A stretch of DNA of 58,085 nucleotides from the IMG/VR virus record IMGVR_UViG_3300037840_000047, positions 1 through 58,085 of that record; one strand, 5' to 3'. This stretch comes from a virus. The first letter of the stretch is position 1; the number at the start of each line of letters is the position of its first letter. A program made the position numbers and the translations under genes. The notes under the pieces were generated by a model that did not search any database, had not been told where the DNA came from, and worked only from the letters and a program-made list of their open reading frames with translations. Shown here piece after piece: positions 8,481 through 15,638 of the stretch.

Positions 8481-8517
8481 AAAGGCTCAGGCTGAAAAGG
8501 CTTGAGCCTTTTCTGTT
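8481..8517 (+). terminator. Rho-independent terminator or attenuator hairpin
   Basis: A perfect 9-bp stem (AAAGGCTCA at 8481-8489 with TGAGCCTTT at 8503-8511) is followed by a T-rich tract (TTCTGTTT). It lies about 40 bases downstream of the expected start of the promoter at 8414, so it could end readthrough from the portal region, attenuate that promoter, or give a short RNA. Confidence 0.6.
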
Positions 8518-8532
8518 TGCAAAGGAGACGCA

Positions 8533-8706
8533 ATGGCAAAGCGGAAGTCAAAGCGACTGAAACTTGTCGGCGTCAATCCAAAAAACGAGACGGAGGATGT
8601 CATGGCGCGTGGAAAAAAGCACGTCAAGATTCACGGCGGCAAAAAGGGTCGCGGCAAAAAGGGTCGCGGCAAGCGGCGTGGTGGGAAGCGCGGTCGTCGG
8701 AAGTAG
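8533..8706 (+). CDS. 57-residue basic protein with Gly-Lys-Arg repeats
   Basis: ATG 8533 follows an AAAGGAG site. About 45% of residues are Lys or Arg; the second half is built of repeated GlyLysLysGlyArg units, giving a protamine-like tail. Only 30 or so residues could fold. The likely role is nucleic-acid neutralisation or capsid interior protein, by analogy only. It lies directly upstream of the scaffold-type genes. Confidence 0.6.
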   Translation: MAKRKSKRLKLVGVNPKNETEDVMARGKKHVKIHGGKKGRGKKGRGKRRGGKRGRRK

Positions 8707-8712
8707 CTTCTG

Positions 8713-9000
8713 ATGGCAGCGAGTCCACAACCCGAGATTCAGGGCACAAGCCCTGCTAACCAAACCGGAGGCGGCGACCCCGCCTCCGGTGCACAACCCG
8801 GTGGTCAGCCATCGCAAGCCCCGGCAAATCCCAGTCAAATCATGCTGGCCCAGATGTATCAACTCTGTAAGCGACTTTCCGAGCAAGACCCTACGCTGGC
8901 ACCTGGCTTGGCGAAGGCCGCGCAGGGAATTCAGGAAGCGCAGACGGCGATGGTGACGCAGCCGCAGCCGCCTCCGACAGGGGCGAACCCGCCTCAGTAA
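8713..9000 (+). CDS. Pro/Gln-rich small head protein
   Basis: 95 residues. A short helical core (about residues 40-75, containing MetLeuAlaGlnMetTyrGlnLeuCysLysArgLeu) is flanked by Pro/Gly/Gln-rich disordered arms. It sits between the basic protein and the scaffold-like gene, so it is probably a capsid-assembly accessory. No family recognised. Confidence 0.6.
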   Translation: MAASPQPEIQGTSPANQTGGGDPASGAQPGGQPSQAPANPSQIMLAQMYQLCKRLSEQDPTLAPGLAKAAQGIQEAQTAMVTQPQPPPTGANPPQ

Positions 9001-9009
9001 AGGAACACT

Positions 9010-9849
9010 ATGCCTCCGACAGTCGAAGAGATTCTGAAGCAAACCGGACTAACTGATGAGCAGATCAAAGCTCTCGATCCGAAGGTGATCCCCGCCTTTA
9101 CGCAGGTTGTGTCTACCGCCTCGCAGGATTTGGAAAAAGCAGAACTCGCCAAACGAGCACAGCAACAGCAGTACGACACCGAGATTGCCCCAGCCCTAGA
9201 CAAGTGGGCGAATGACAGCGCAAACCTCGCAGCCGAGCGCGACTACTACAAGACGCTTGCACTCAAAGCAAAGGATGGTGGATTTGTGCCTGCCGCCGAA
9301 CCGTTCACTCCAATCCCCGGCTCTCCCGTCAAAGACCCTGCCACAGGCAAGTTCGTACCCAGCGGAACTGTCGTTCAGCCCAACAATCCGAACTACATGA
9401 CGAAGCAGGAAGGCTTCAGCGCCATCACTGCCTCAACGTGGGTTGTGACGGAGTACATGCGGCTGAACAACGGAGCGGTTCCCCCGGACGATATCCAGAC
9501 CTTAGCGAATGAAGCCGCCAGCCAAAGAATGCAACTTCGCGATTACGTCGAAAAGAAATACGACTTCGGCAAAAAGCGCGATGAGATCAAGGCTGCCGCC
9601 CAGAAGTCGCACGACGACGCTATCCGCAAGGAAGCCAAGGAAGCCGCAGACAAAGAGTGGGCAGAGAAAATCGGCTCCAACCCTGACATTCGGCAGGCCC
9701 AGACTTCAGGCTTCGCAGAGGTGAAGAAGGCCGTTGTGGAAGGCAAGCGTCCTGACCCGTTGAAGATGACGCGAGAGGAACGCCGCCTGAATACCAGAAA
9801 TCAGATTGCGAAAGACTTCGCGGAACACGCTGCAGAGACTGTACAGTAA
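9010..9849 (+). CDS. scaffold-like head assembly protein
   Basis: 279 residues starting after AGGAACACT. The sequence is helical and very charged, with long runs of Lys/Glu/Ala and few aromatics, and a Pro-rich linker near residues 95-125. Composition, length and position immediately before the major capsid gene fit a scaffolding protein that templates procapsid assembly and is lost on maturation. No protease motif seen. Confidence 0.6.
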   Translation: MPPTVEEILKQTGLTDEQIKALDPKVIPAFTQVVSTASQDLEKAELAKRAQQQQYDTEIAPALDKWANDSANLAAERDYYKTLALKAKDGGFVPAAEPFTPIPGSPVKDPATGKFVPSGTVVQPNNPNYMTKQEGFSAITASTWVVTEYMRLNNGAVPPDDIQTLANEAASQRMQLRDYVEKKYDFGKKRDEIKAAAQKSHDDAIRKEAKEAADKEWAEKIGSNPDIRQAQTSGFAEVKKAVVEGKRPDPLKMTREERRLNTRNQIAKDFAEHAAETVQ

Positions 9850-9858
9850 AATACTGTC

Positions 9859-10428
9859 ATGCTATTCCGAACAAGACCAAATCGACCGGAACTCGAAGCA
9901 GTGAGGGTGCCCTCGGCCTTGGATGTCGCGTGGTCCGCAGGTATTTACGAAGGCGAGGGTAACTGCCGCCTATGTGGACGAGGAAAGCGCAGTCTTGCGG
10001 TGTCCGTCGTCCAGAAAGACCCAGAACTTTTGTATCGGTTGAGAGATTGGTTCGGTGGAAGCGTCAATGTTCCATGTGGAAATCCGTGCTACAAGTGGGA
10101 TATTTGCGGAGACAGGGCGCGACTGTTTATAGCGGCCATATATGAACGCCTAACCGCGCGTCGTCGTGCCCAAGTACACGCTGCTAATGCCTTAGATTTC
10201 TTGCGTGGGCTGTCTCCGGTTGGCATGACCACTGACCAGTTAAAGATACACATGATTTCGTTTTACGAAGCCCATCGCGCCACAACGTGGAAAAACGCCG
10301 ACGCGAGGAGTGAGATCAGGAGAACTCGATATGCTACCGATGAAGCATATAGAGAGAAGTGCAAGGAGCGCACCAGGAGGGTGCGGGACCAAAAAAAGTC
10401 ATCGGCGAATGTGGTGGCCATCGCCTAA
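9859..10428 (+). CDS. LAGLIDADG-type homing endonuclease
   Basis: 189 residues. The motif TrpSerAlaGlyIleTyrGluGlyGluGly near residue 28 is a LAGLIDADG helix ending in the catalytic acid. It is followed by the expected strand pattern (SerValValGlnLysAsp ... LeuTyrArgLeuArgAspTrpPheGly). The C-terminus is basic. The protein would act as a dimer cutting a site in or near the capsid gene. It is free-standing between scaffold and capsid genes; no intron boundaries are obvious. Confidence 0.8.
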   Translation: MLFRTRPNRPELEAVRVPSALDVAWSAGIYEGEGNCRLCGRGKRSLAVSVVQKDPELLYRLRDWFGGSVNVPCGNPCYKWDICGDRARLFIAAIYERLTARRRAQVHAANALDFLRGLSPVGMTTDQLKIHMISFYEAHRATTWKNADARSEIRRTRYATDEAYREKCKERTRRVRDQKKSSANVVAIA

Positions 10429-10443
10429 TGTCAGGAGACGAAA

Positions 10444-11763
10444 ATGTTGCTTAAATGGTTTGCATTCGTAGCGCTGAGGATGTTTCAGCAAGTCCTTTGT
10501 TTTCTGACAGATCCATTGTACAACGAAATAGACGCGACCAATCTTGAGTCGGTGCGCCGCCAAGTCGTGTTCGACAACCTTTTCGTAGATACCCCATTCC
10601 AGGCCAAGCTCCGCAAGGCTGGCGTTCTCGATCCATTCCTCGGTGGCTCTGGAATGTTTGAGGGCTTCATCTACGGGCGCGTGCAAGGCCAAGCCCTTGC
10701 TCCGGGATCAACCGTTACCGTAACTCGGCAGCAGTTGAATACGGGCATGAAGTTCCTGCCGAAAGCCTACGCGACATGGGCACCGCTGGACGATTGGGAG
10801 TTGGACGATGGCAGTGGTACAGGCGGAGTTGTGAACTCTGGGTCTTCGATGATTGCCAATCAGTATCAGATTCTCATGGAAAACATGACCATGACTCTGA
10901 ACACGATGCTGGAAATGGACTCTTTCCGGCATGGCCAGCCTTCGGGAGTTGGAATCTCCGACAATCGGCAGTACAACACGAACGGTCTTGACGAGGCCCT
11001 GAACAACGGCATCGACGTTTCTCCCTTCGGAAACACGTATGCCACCTATGGCGGTGTGACTCGAAACGGTGTTGTAGGACCGGCGATGAACTCCACGCCT
11101 CTCTGGTTAGGGCAGACTCCGACCACGGGAACATCTTCGGCGCTAGTGGCTGCGGGAACTGGGCAGATCGACTTCAATGCCCTAATGAGACTATGGGCAC
11201 AGTGCATCGTGACCGGAGGCAAGCCCGACCTCGGCATCACCAATGTGTTCGGCTTTGCCGCTATCGCAAACGCACTCGATGCCCAACGGCGCGATGTTTC
11301 AAACACGAAGCACGACATCGCATGGGATGGATTCACGTTTAACGGCGTGGACATCTATCCTGACCCGCTGGCACCCTCTGCGCTGGCTGGAGATTTTCTC
11401 TCGCTAGCTCCCACGGCTGGCAAGGCGGGCAATAACAACCTGGTAGACGGCGCTGGAGTCAGCACCCAGACCTCGACCGTAAACACGGGGCAGTTCACTA
11501 CTGCTGGTGCCAACGTGACGATCTCGGGCACGGGCAGCAACCAGCCGTCGTATGCAACTTTGACTGTAGGCGAGGTGCTTTACTTCCTTGACACTCCAGA
11601 CTTCAAGTTGCGCCCGACTGACAAGAAGGGCTGGAACTTCGGCTTGAGGCGTGCGCCGATGCCGAACAACGTTTCGATGGATGCGATGTTTATGCGCCTT
11701 GGTACTAACCTGTACAACCCCATGCCACGTCACAGTGCTCTTGCGTTCGGTTTTAGCGCATAA
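10444..11763 (+). CDS. major capsid protein
   Basis: 439 residues. Position after the scaffold-like gene, length, and a mixed beta-rich body support an HK97-fold major capsid protein. The mature-looking sequence begins around ThrAspProLeuTyrAsnGluIleAsp (residue 22). The first 21 residues are hydrophobic and look unlike a capsid arm, perhaps a result of homing-gene insertion just upstream. ATG 10444 has an AGGAGACG site. A Gly/Ser/Thr-rich insertion lies at about 330-375. Confidence 0.75.
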   Translation: MLLKWFAFVALRMFQQVLCFLTDPLYNEIDATNLESVRRQVVFDNLFVDTPFQAKLRKAGVLDPFLGGSGMFEGFIYGRVQGQALAPGSTVTVTRQQLNTGMKFLPKAYATWAPLDDWELDDGSGTGGVVNSGSSMIANQYQILMENMTMTLNTMLEMDSFRHGQPSGVGISDNRQYNTNGLDEALNNGIDVSPFGNTYATYGGVTRNGVVGPAMNSTPLWLGQTPTTGTSSALVAAGTGQIDFNALMRLWAQCIVTGGKPDLGITNVFGFAAIANALDAQRRDVSNTKHDIAWDGFTFNGVDIYPDPLAPSALAGDFLSLAPTAGKAGNNNLVDGAGVSTQTSTVNTGQFTTAGANVTISGTGSNQPSYATLTVGEVLYFLDTPDFKLRPTDKKGWNFGLRRAPMPNNVSMDAMFMRLGTNLYNPMPRHSALAFGFSA

Positions 11764-11770
11764 TTGTGAA

Positions 11771-12430
11771 ATGGAAAAGAAACGACCAATTCGAGCGCAC
11801 ATGATCGGCAAGGCGGGAGAATACCGCGTAATGTCCGAGTTGTTGTTACGCGGGTACGAGCCGATGATTCCAGCCATCGACAACGGAAAGGACATCGTGT
11901 TGGATGGCGGTCTTAAGTTACAAGTTAAGACTTCCCATCTGCACACAAAGCTACAGTACAGTCACGGCCTATATCGCTTCGACCTAATGGAGATGGGCCG
12001 CAATTCCCGCTATCAGAATTTGATACGGGACTGGACCACGCGGTGTGACTTCTCCGTGCTGTGGTGCATAAACGAGGACAGATTCTTTATCGTCCCCGCC
12101 ACGACTGATCGGGGAGTTATTCTAATCACATCGAAGAAGGAAGATCGCGCCAATGTAATCGACGTAGCGGCTGCGAAGAAAATGCACGCCAGTGGCATGT
12201 CCATGTATGCAATCGCAAAAGAAATGGGCGTGTCGTGGCCAACGGTAAAAGAGCACCTCACCAATCAGCGGAGAAAGACGCGCTCGGAGTCGATGATTAG
12301 GGAAGTCTTGCAATATGAGGACCGTTGGGACTTGCTTGACGTAAACGCTGCCGTGGAGGGCTTGACTCTGACGGTGCCCAAGCCCGGTGAATATCCGATA
12401 GAGATCGACGTGTCGAAGGAGAAAATCTAA
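11771..12430 (+). CDS. PD-(D/E)XK homing-type endonuclease with HTH
   Basis: 219 residues from ATG 11771. The N-terminal domain has the GlyLysAlaGlyGluTyrArg ... GlyTyrGlu ... AsnGlyLysAspIleValLeu ... LysLeuGlnValLysThr pattern of PD-(D/E)XK nucleases related to Holliday-junction resolvases and I-Ssp6803I-like enzymes (Asp and GlnxLys as metal site). Residues 135-165 form a helix-turn-helix resembling resolvase/Hin types. It sits between capsid and decoration-like genes, so the capsid gene is flanked by two unrelated homing endonucleases. Confidence 0.75.
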   Translation: MEKKRPIRAHMIGKAGEYRVMSELLLRGYEPMIPAIDNGKDIVLDGGLKLQVKTSHLHTKLQYSHGLYRFDLMEMGRNSRYQNLIRDWTTRCDFSVLWCINEDRFFIVPATTDRGVILITSKKEDRANVIDVAAAKKMHASGMSMYAIAKEMGVSWPTVKEHLTNQRRKTRSESMIREVLQYEDRWDLLDVNAAVEGLTLTVPKPGEYPIEIDVSKEKI

Positions 12431-13068
12431 TGCCGTTTCAACCGATAGTTCCAACCTGGCTAGCGATTAATGCCTGCAACGACACGTCTCCTTCGTACTT
12501 CACCGACTTGCGACTCGGCATCGCCGTCTTCGCTGGCGGATTGAACCTCGGGGACTATTTCGATCTCACCAACGGCGAAGCGGCCAAACTTTCCTACACG
12601 ACTACGGGCCTTCTGTACGGTGGCCGCTATCGTCGCGTGCAGGTCGATTCAGGCGCTACCGCTGGCAACGTGAAAACCGGAACCATTGGCCTGATGGCAA
12701 GTCTTGCAGCAGTCATTGCGGATGGTGACCCGGCAGGCAAACCCACGGCAAATATCGTGACCAGCTACGACCAGTCCATCGGCGGAGCGGTTGCGGTACG
12801 TCCCTGCATCTTCCTGAATTCCATCACTCCCGGAAACTTCGGGTTCGTGCAGGAACTCGGAATTGCCACGGTACTCGGGAGGGCCACACTTACCAACTCT
12901 GGAACCATCTCCATCGGAGACTTTATTGATTCCAGTACCAATGGTCTCGCTGATGATCCAACCGGGCAAACGAACCGGAGTAAGAACAATATCGGGACGG
13001 CAATCGACTTGCCGAAGAACAATGGATTGTTCAGGATTTCTCTGTTCTTACCGACGTGGCAGGACTAG
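12430..13068 (+). CDS. capsid decoration or head structural protein
   Basis: 212 residues, beta-rich with Gly/Thr/Ser content and few charged residues, as in head decoration proteins. It follows the capsid gene with only the homing gene between them. A repeated GlyThrIleGly / ThrIleSerIleGly type of strand is seen. No specific family recognised; virion location is inferred from context. Confidence 0.6.
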   Translation: MPFQPIVPTWLAINACNDTSPSYFTDLRLGIAVFAGGLNLGDYFDLTNGEAAKLSYTTTGLLYGGRYRRVQVDSGATAGNVKTGTIGLMASLAAVIADGDPAGKPTANIVTSYDQSIGGAVAVRPCIFLNSITPGNFGFVQELGIATVLGRATLTNSGTISIGDFIDSSTNGLADDPTGQTNRSKNNIGTAIDLPKNNGLFRISLFLPTWQD

Positions 13069-13077
13069 GGAGGCACG

Positions 13078-13422
13078 ATGCAGCTCACTTATCTGAAGGG
13101 CTATCCTGACCGCATCGGCAAGCGATTTGCATTCTGCGGATTCGGCACTGGGCCATTGTCCTATGTAGGCGGGGCAACGGGAGGAGACCCTATTCTATTG
13201 CCCACGTTCGACACCTACATCGACGAAATTGAGTCCAGCAGCGTATTGAGCACGGATGGCACCTATATCGTGTTCTTTTACCCTTCGGCCACGGGAAACA
13301 GGCCGACGTGGAAAGCGAGATGGTTTGCTTTCACGACTGCCGGAGTAGGGGCAGAGGCGAGTAACACCACGAATCTTTCGACCAAGAATTTGCAGGTCAG
13401 TGGACTCGGGGGCGTGTACTAA
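13078..13422 (+). CDS. hypothetical head-module protein
   Basis: 114 residues, preceded by GGGAGG. It is beta-rich with aromatic residues (ThrTyrIleValPhePheTyrPro in the middle). It ends just before a strong terminator, so it closes the head-gene transcription block. No family recognised; virion accessory role inferred. Confidence 0.6.
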   Translation: MQLTYLKGYPDRIGKRFAFCGFGTGPLSYVGGATGGDPILLPTFDTYIDEIESSSVLSTDGTYIVFFYPSATGNRPTWKARWFAFTTAGVGAEASNTTNLSTKNLQVSGLGGVY

Positions 13423-13425
13423 ACG

Positions 13426-13491
13426 ATTTCTCTCGGGGAGAGGAAACCTTGGGTGCGACTTTCGGGACTCGAAGGTTGCACCCTTTGTTTT
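13426..13491 (+). terminator. tandem hairpins with Rho-independent terminator
   Basis: A first hairpin (13426-13445) pairs TTTCTCTC with GAGAGGAA. A second pairs GGGTGC (13451-13456) with GCACCC (13478-13483) and, inside, CTTTCG with CGAAGG, then runs into TTTGTTTT (13484-13491). This is a convincing intrinsic terminator after the capsid block, well placed to separate high-level capsid expression from the neck and tail genes. Confidence 0.8.
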
Positions 13492-13511
13492 AGGTACTAA
13501 CAGGAGGAAAT

Positions 13512-13682
13512 ATGGCAACCAGCATTGTCACCACCCACCACAACGGAACCAAGGGAAAGAAGAAAGGCAAGAAGTTCGCGAAACGGCTGACGCGGAAGCA
13601 TCACCGCAAGCACTCAGGATACAGCATGAAGTCTATCCTGAAAGGGCAGATGTCCTACAAGAAGAAAGGCCGCAAACGCTAA
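13512..13682 (+). CDS. 56-residue Lys/His/Arg-rich protein
   Basis: ATG 13512 follows CAGGAGGAAAT, a strong ribosome site. About 40% Lys/Arg plus six His; ends LysLysLysGlyArgLysArg. It is positioned straight after the capsid-block terminator and one base before the next GTG start. A DNA-binding or capsid-interior role is inferred from composition only. Confidence 0.6.
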   Translation: MATSIVTTHHNGTKGKKKGKKFAKRLTRKHHRKHSGYSMKSILKGQMSYKKKGRKR

Positions 13683-13683
13683 C

Positions 13684-14709
13684 GTGTCCTTTAACTCAAT
13701 GATTCAGCGGATGATCTTGGAAGTTCCGGGAGTAGTGTCTTCCTACGCCCGAACGCTGATCAATGAGTCTTTGGGGCTGATCTACGATAGCCAGATGTGG
13801 TCATGGCAGCTTCAGACTTCAGGCTGGCTCACTCCGGGACTGCTATTCCCCGCTGGGCCGGGAACAAGTGTAGGCACGATTACGACCACGCCATACCAAA
13901 ACACGGTCGTCGGAGATGCAACGGCATCGGCGCAGTGGCTTGCCTACATCACGGCGGCCAGCCTTCCATTGTTTACGCAGTTGCAGATCAGAAGTCCATA
14001 CTATTCCCTCTATAGCATCGTGGCGGTGAACGCTACCAACCCTGCCGCCATCGTCCTCACACTAGACCGTCCGTGGATGGAGCCGGGGGGCACGGCGCAG
14101 TCGTACATGATCTATCAGGCGTATTTCCCTGCTCCGGTGCCGGACTTCAAAAGATTCCTCTCGGCAAGGGATACGACCAACAACTACCCGATGGATTACT
14201 GGAGCAAGAGCCAGAAAGACCTTGCTGTGGACGACCCAGAGAGAACGATCTTTGACGACCCTGACTACTTCGTGCCGTATCAGGTGGACCAGCGTGCGAA
14301 TAGTGCAACTTTAGGGAACATGCTCTACGAATTGTGGCCCCATCCCCTAAGTGTCCTGCCGTACACCTACCAGTACCTTCGCAGGGGGCCGTTGCTCTCA
14401 GGGCCAAACGATACGGTGGTGTACCCGCTCACAGAAGAAGCCGTGTTGTGGCGTGCCAAGGAAGTCGCCTTCGTGTTCAAGGAATCCCAGAAGGGCGAGG
14501 ATATGCAGCGCGGCTCAGGTGCAGACTGGCGCTTTCTTGCAGGAGAAGCCCGAGAGCAGTTCAAGATTGCGATGAAGCCGATTAAGGACCGCGACCGCGA
14601 TCTGATCTCTGACAACTTGTACTGGTCGCAGTTCTTACGCGATGCCATCCCGGATGCAAGCGAGGGCTATGCGACCGTGACGGGCCAGTTGAATATTGGG
14701 TCCATGTAG
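13684..14709 (+). CDS. head-tail adaptor (tail tubular A-like) protein
   Basis: 341 residues from GTG 13684. The N-terminus (MetIleLeuGluValProGlyVal ... AlaArgThrLeuIleAsnGluSerLeu) gives the helix typical of adaptor proteins that ring the portal, with a beta-rich centre and long C-terminal helices. Position after capsid genes and before tail genes supports a neck role. No database check made. Confidence 0.55.
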   Translation: MSFNSMIQRMILEVPGVVSSYARTLINESLGLIYDSQMWSWQLQTSGWLTPGLLFPAGPGTSVGTITTTPYQNTVVGDATASAQWLAYITAASLPLFTQLQIRSPYYSLYSIVAVNATNPAAIVLTLDRPWMEPGGTAQSYMIYQAYFPAPVPDFKRFLSARDTTNNYPMDYWSKSQKDLAVDDPERTIFDDPDYFVPYQVDQRANSATLGNMLYELWPHPLSVLPYTYQYLRRGPLLSGPNDTVVYPLTEEAVLWRAKEVAFVFKESQKGEDMQRGSGADWRFLAGEAREQFKIAMKPIKDRDRDLISDNLYWSQFLRDAIPDASEGYATVTGQLNIGSM

Positions 14710-14717
14710 GAGGAGTC

Positions 14718-15170
14718 ATGCAATCACTTCCGCCGCCAACTCCGGGAGTCTACCCTGGTCCTGGTCTGGCTACGCTACTGCGTGCCAATGAGCAAACGAT
14801 TCTCTGGCAGCAGAACTTGATCATCGCTGGAGGCGTGGCAGCGGCAAATGGGAGTAATTCGTCCGCGAGCATCGCCGTGCAACTGGAGAGAATCAAGAGT
14901 TCGTTTTATCCGTGGGGGGCATCAGTCCAGTTCTGGTTTACCAACTCTGCAGGAGCGGCATCGAATCCCGGTGCTTTCGAGTTGGATGTGCAAACGTCTG
15001 ATTTTGATGTGGATGCTCAGTACGTCAGCGCCGCCAAGATCACAGCGGGGCTAAACACGGCCTATGCAACCCGCGTGGAACTAACCTCATTCTGGGCGAG
15101 ATTCCTTCGCGTCAATTTGATCTCGATAGCTAATTCGGGAGTTTACTCGAATGCAGCGGTGACGCGATGA
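14718..15170 (+). CDS. hypothetical neck/tail protein
   Basis: 150 residues preceded by AGGAGTC. Pro-rich N-terminus, then a beta-rich domain with Phe/Trp-rich strands (SerPheTyrProTrpGlyAlaSerValGlnPheTrpPhe). It lacks a signal peptide, unlike the following genes, and overlaps the next ATG. Function unknown; virion component likely from position. Confidence 0.55.
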   Translation: MQSLPPPTPGVYPGPGLATLLRANEQTILWQQNLIIAGGVAAANGSNSSASIAVQLERIKSSFYPWGASVQFWFTNSAGAASNPGAFELDVQTSDFDVDAQYVSAAKITAGLNTAYATRVELTSFWARFLRVNLISIANSGVYSNAAVTR

Positions 15171-15637
15171 CCAAGCGAATTATTGCCGCATTCGCTCTCG
15201 CGGTCTCATGCCTCTTATTCATGGGGCAGGGGCAAGTCCAGCAAAGCCCTCTTGTGGTCGCAGGGATTGTTGACGGGTGGGCACCCATCACGATCACGAC
15301 GACCGCAACGGCCAATCTTGGCTCTCAGTACAGTTCTGGCTATACGTTGAATCAGGATGCCACGGCTGGCGCGGCGATCACCTACACTCTGCCAGCGCCA
15401 TCTCCCGGCAAGCAGTATTGCGTCAAAAACTCCAACAATGGAAGTGCAGCGAACACTGGAACCTTGGAAATACTCGTTGCTGCAACTGCCACGCAATCAC
15501 TGATTTACAACGGCACTAAGTCTACCAGCGGGTACATCATCTCTGGCGGGGCTGGGGGAGATGCTGCATGTGCCGTGGGCATCAGCGCAACACAGTGGGA
15601 AATTTACACTCAGGTAGGAACTTGGACTTTACACTGA
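15167..15637 (+). CDS. signal-peptide-bearing small beta protein
   Basis: 156 residues. Residues 1-25 form a Sec-type signal peptide (basic start, Ala/Leu/Phe-rich core, cleavage near GlyGlnValGln). The mature part is Thr/Gly/Ser-rich and beta-like. It is the first of a run of six consecutive exported-looking proteins. Exported fibre or surface protein is inferred. Confidence 0.6.
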   Translation: MTKRIIAAFALAVSCLLFMGQGQVQQSPLVVAGIVDGWAPITITTTATANLGSQYSSGYTLNQDATAGAAITYTLPAPSPGKQYCVKNSNNGSAANTGTLEILVAATATQSLIYNGTKSTSGYIISGGAGGDAACAVGISATQWEIYTQVGTWTLH

Positions 15638-15638
15638 G

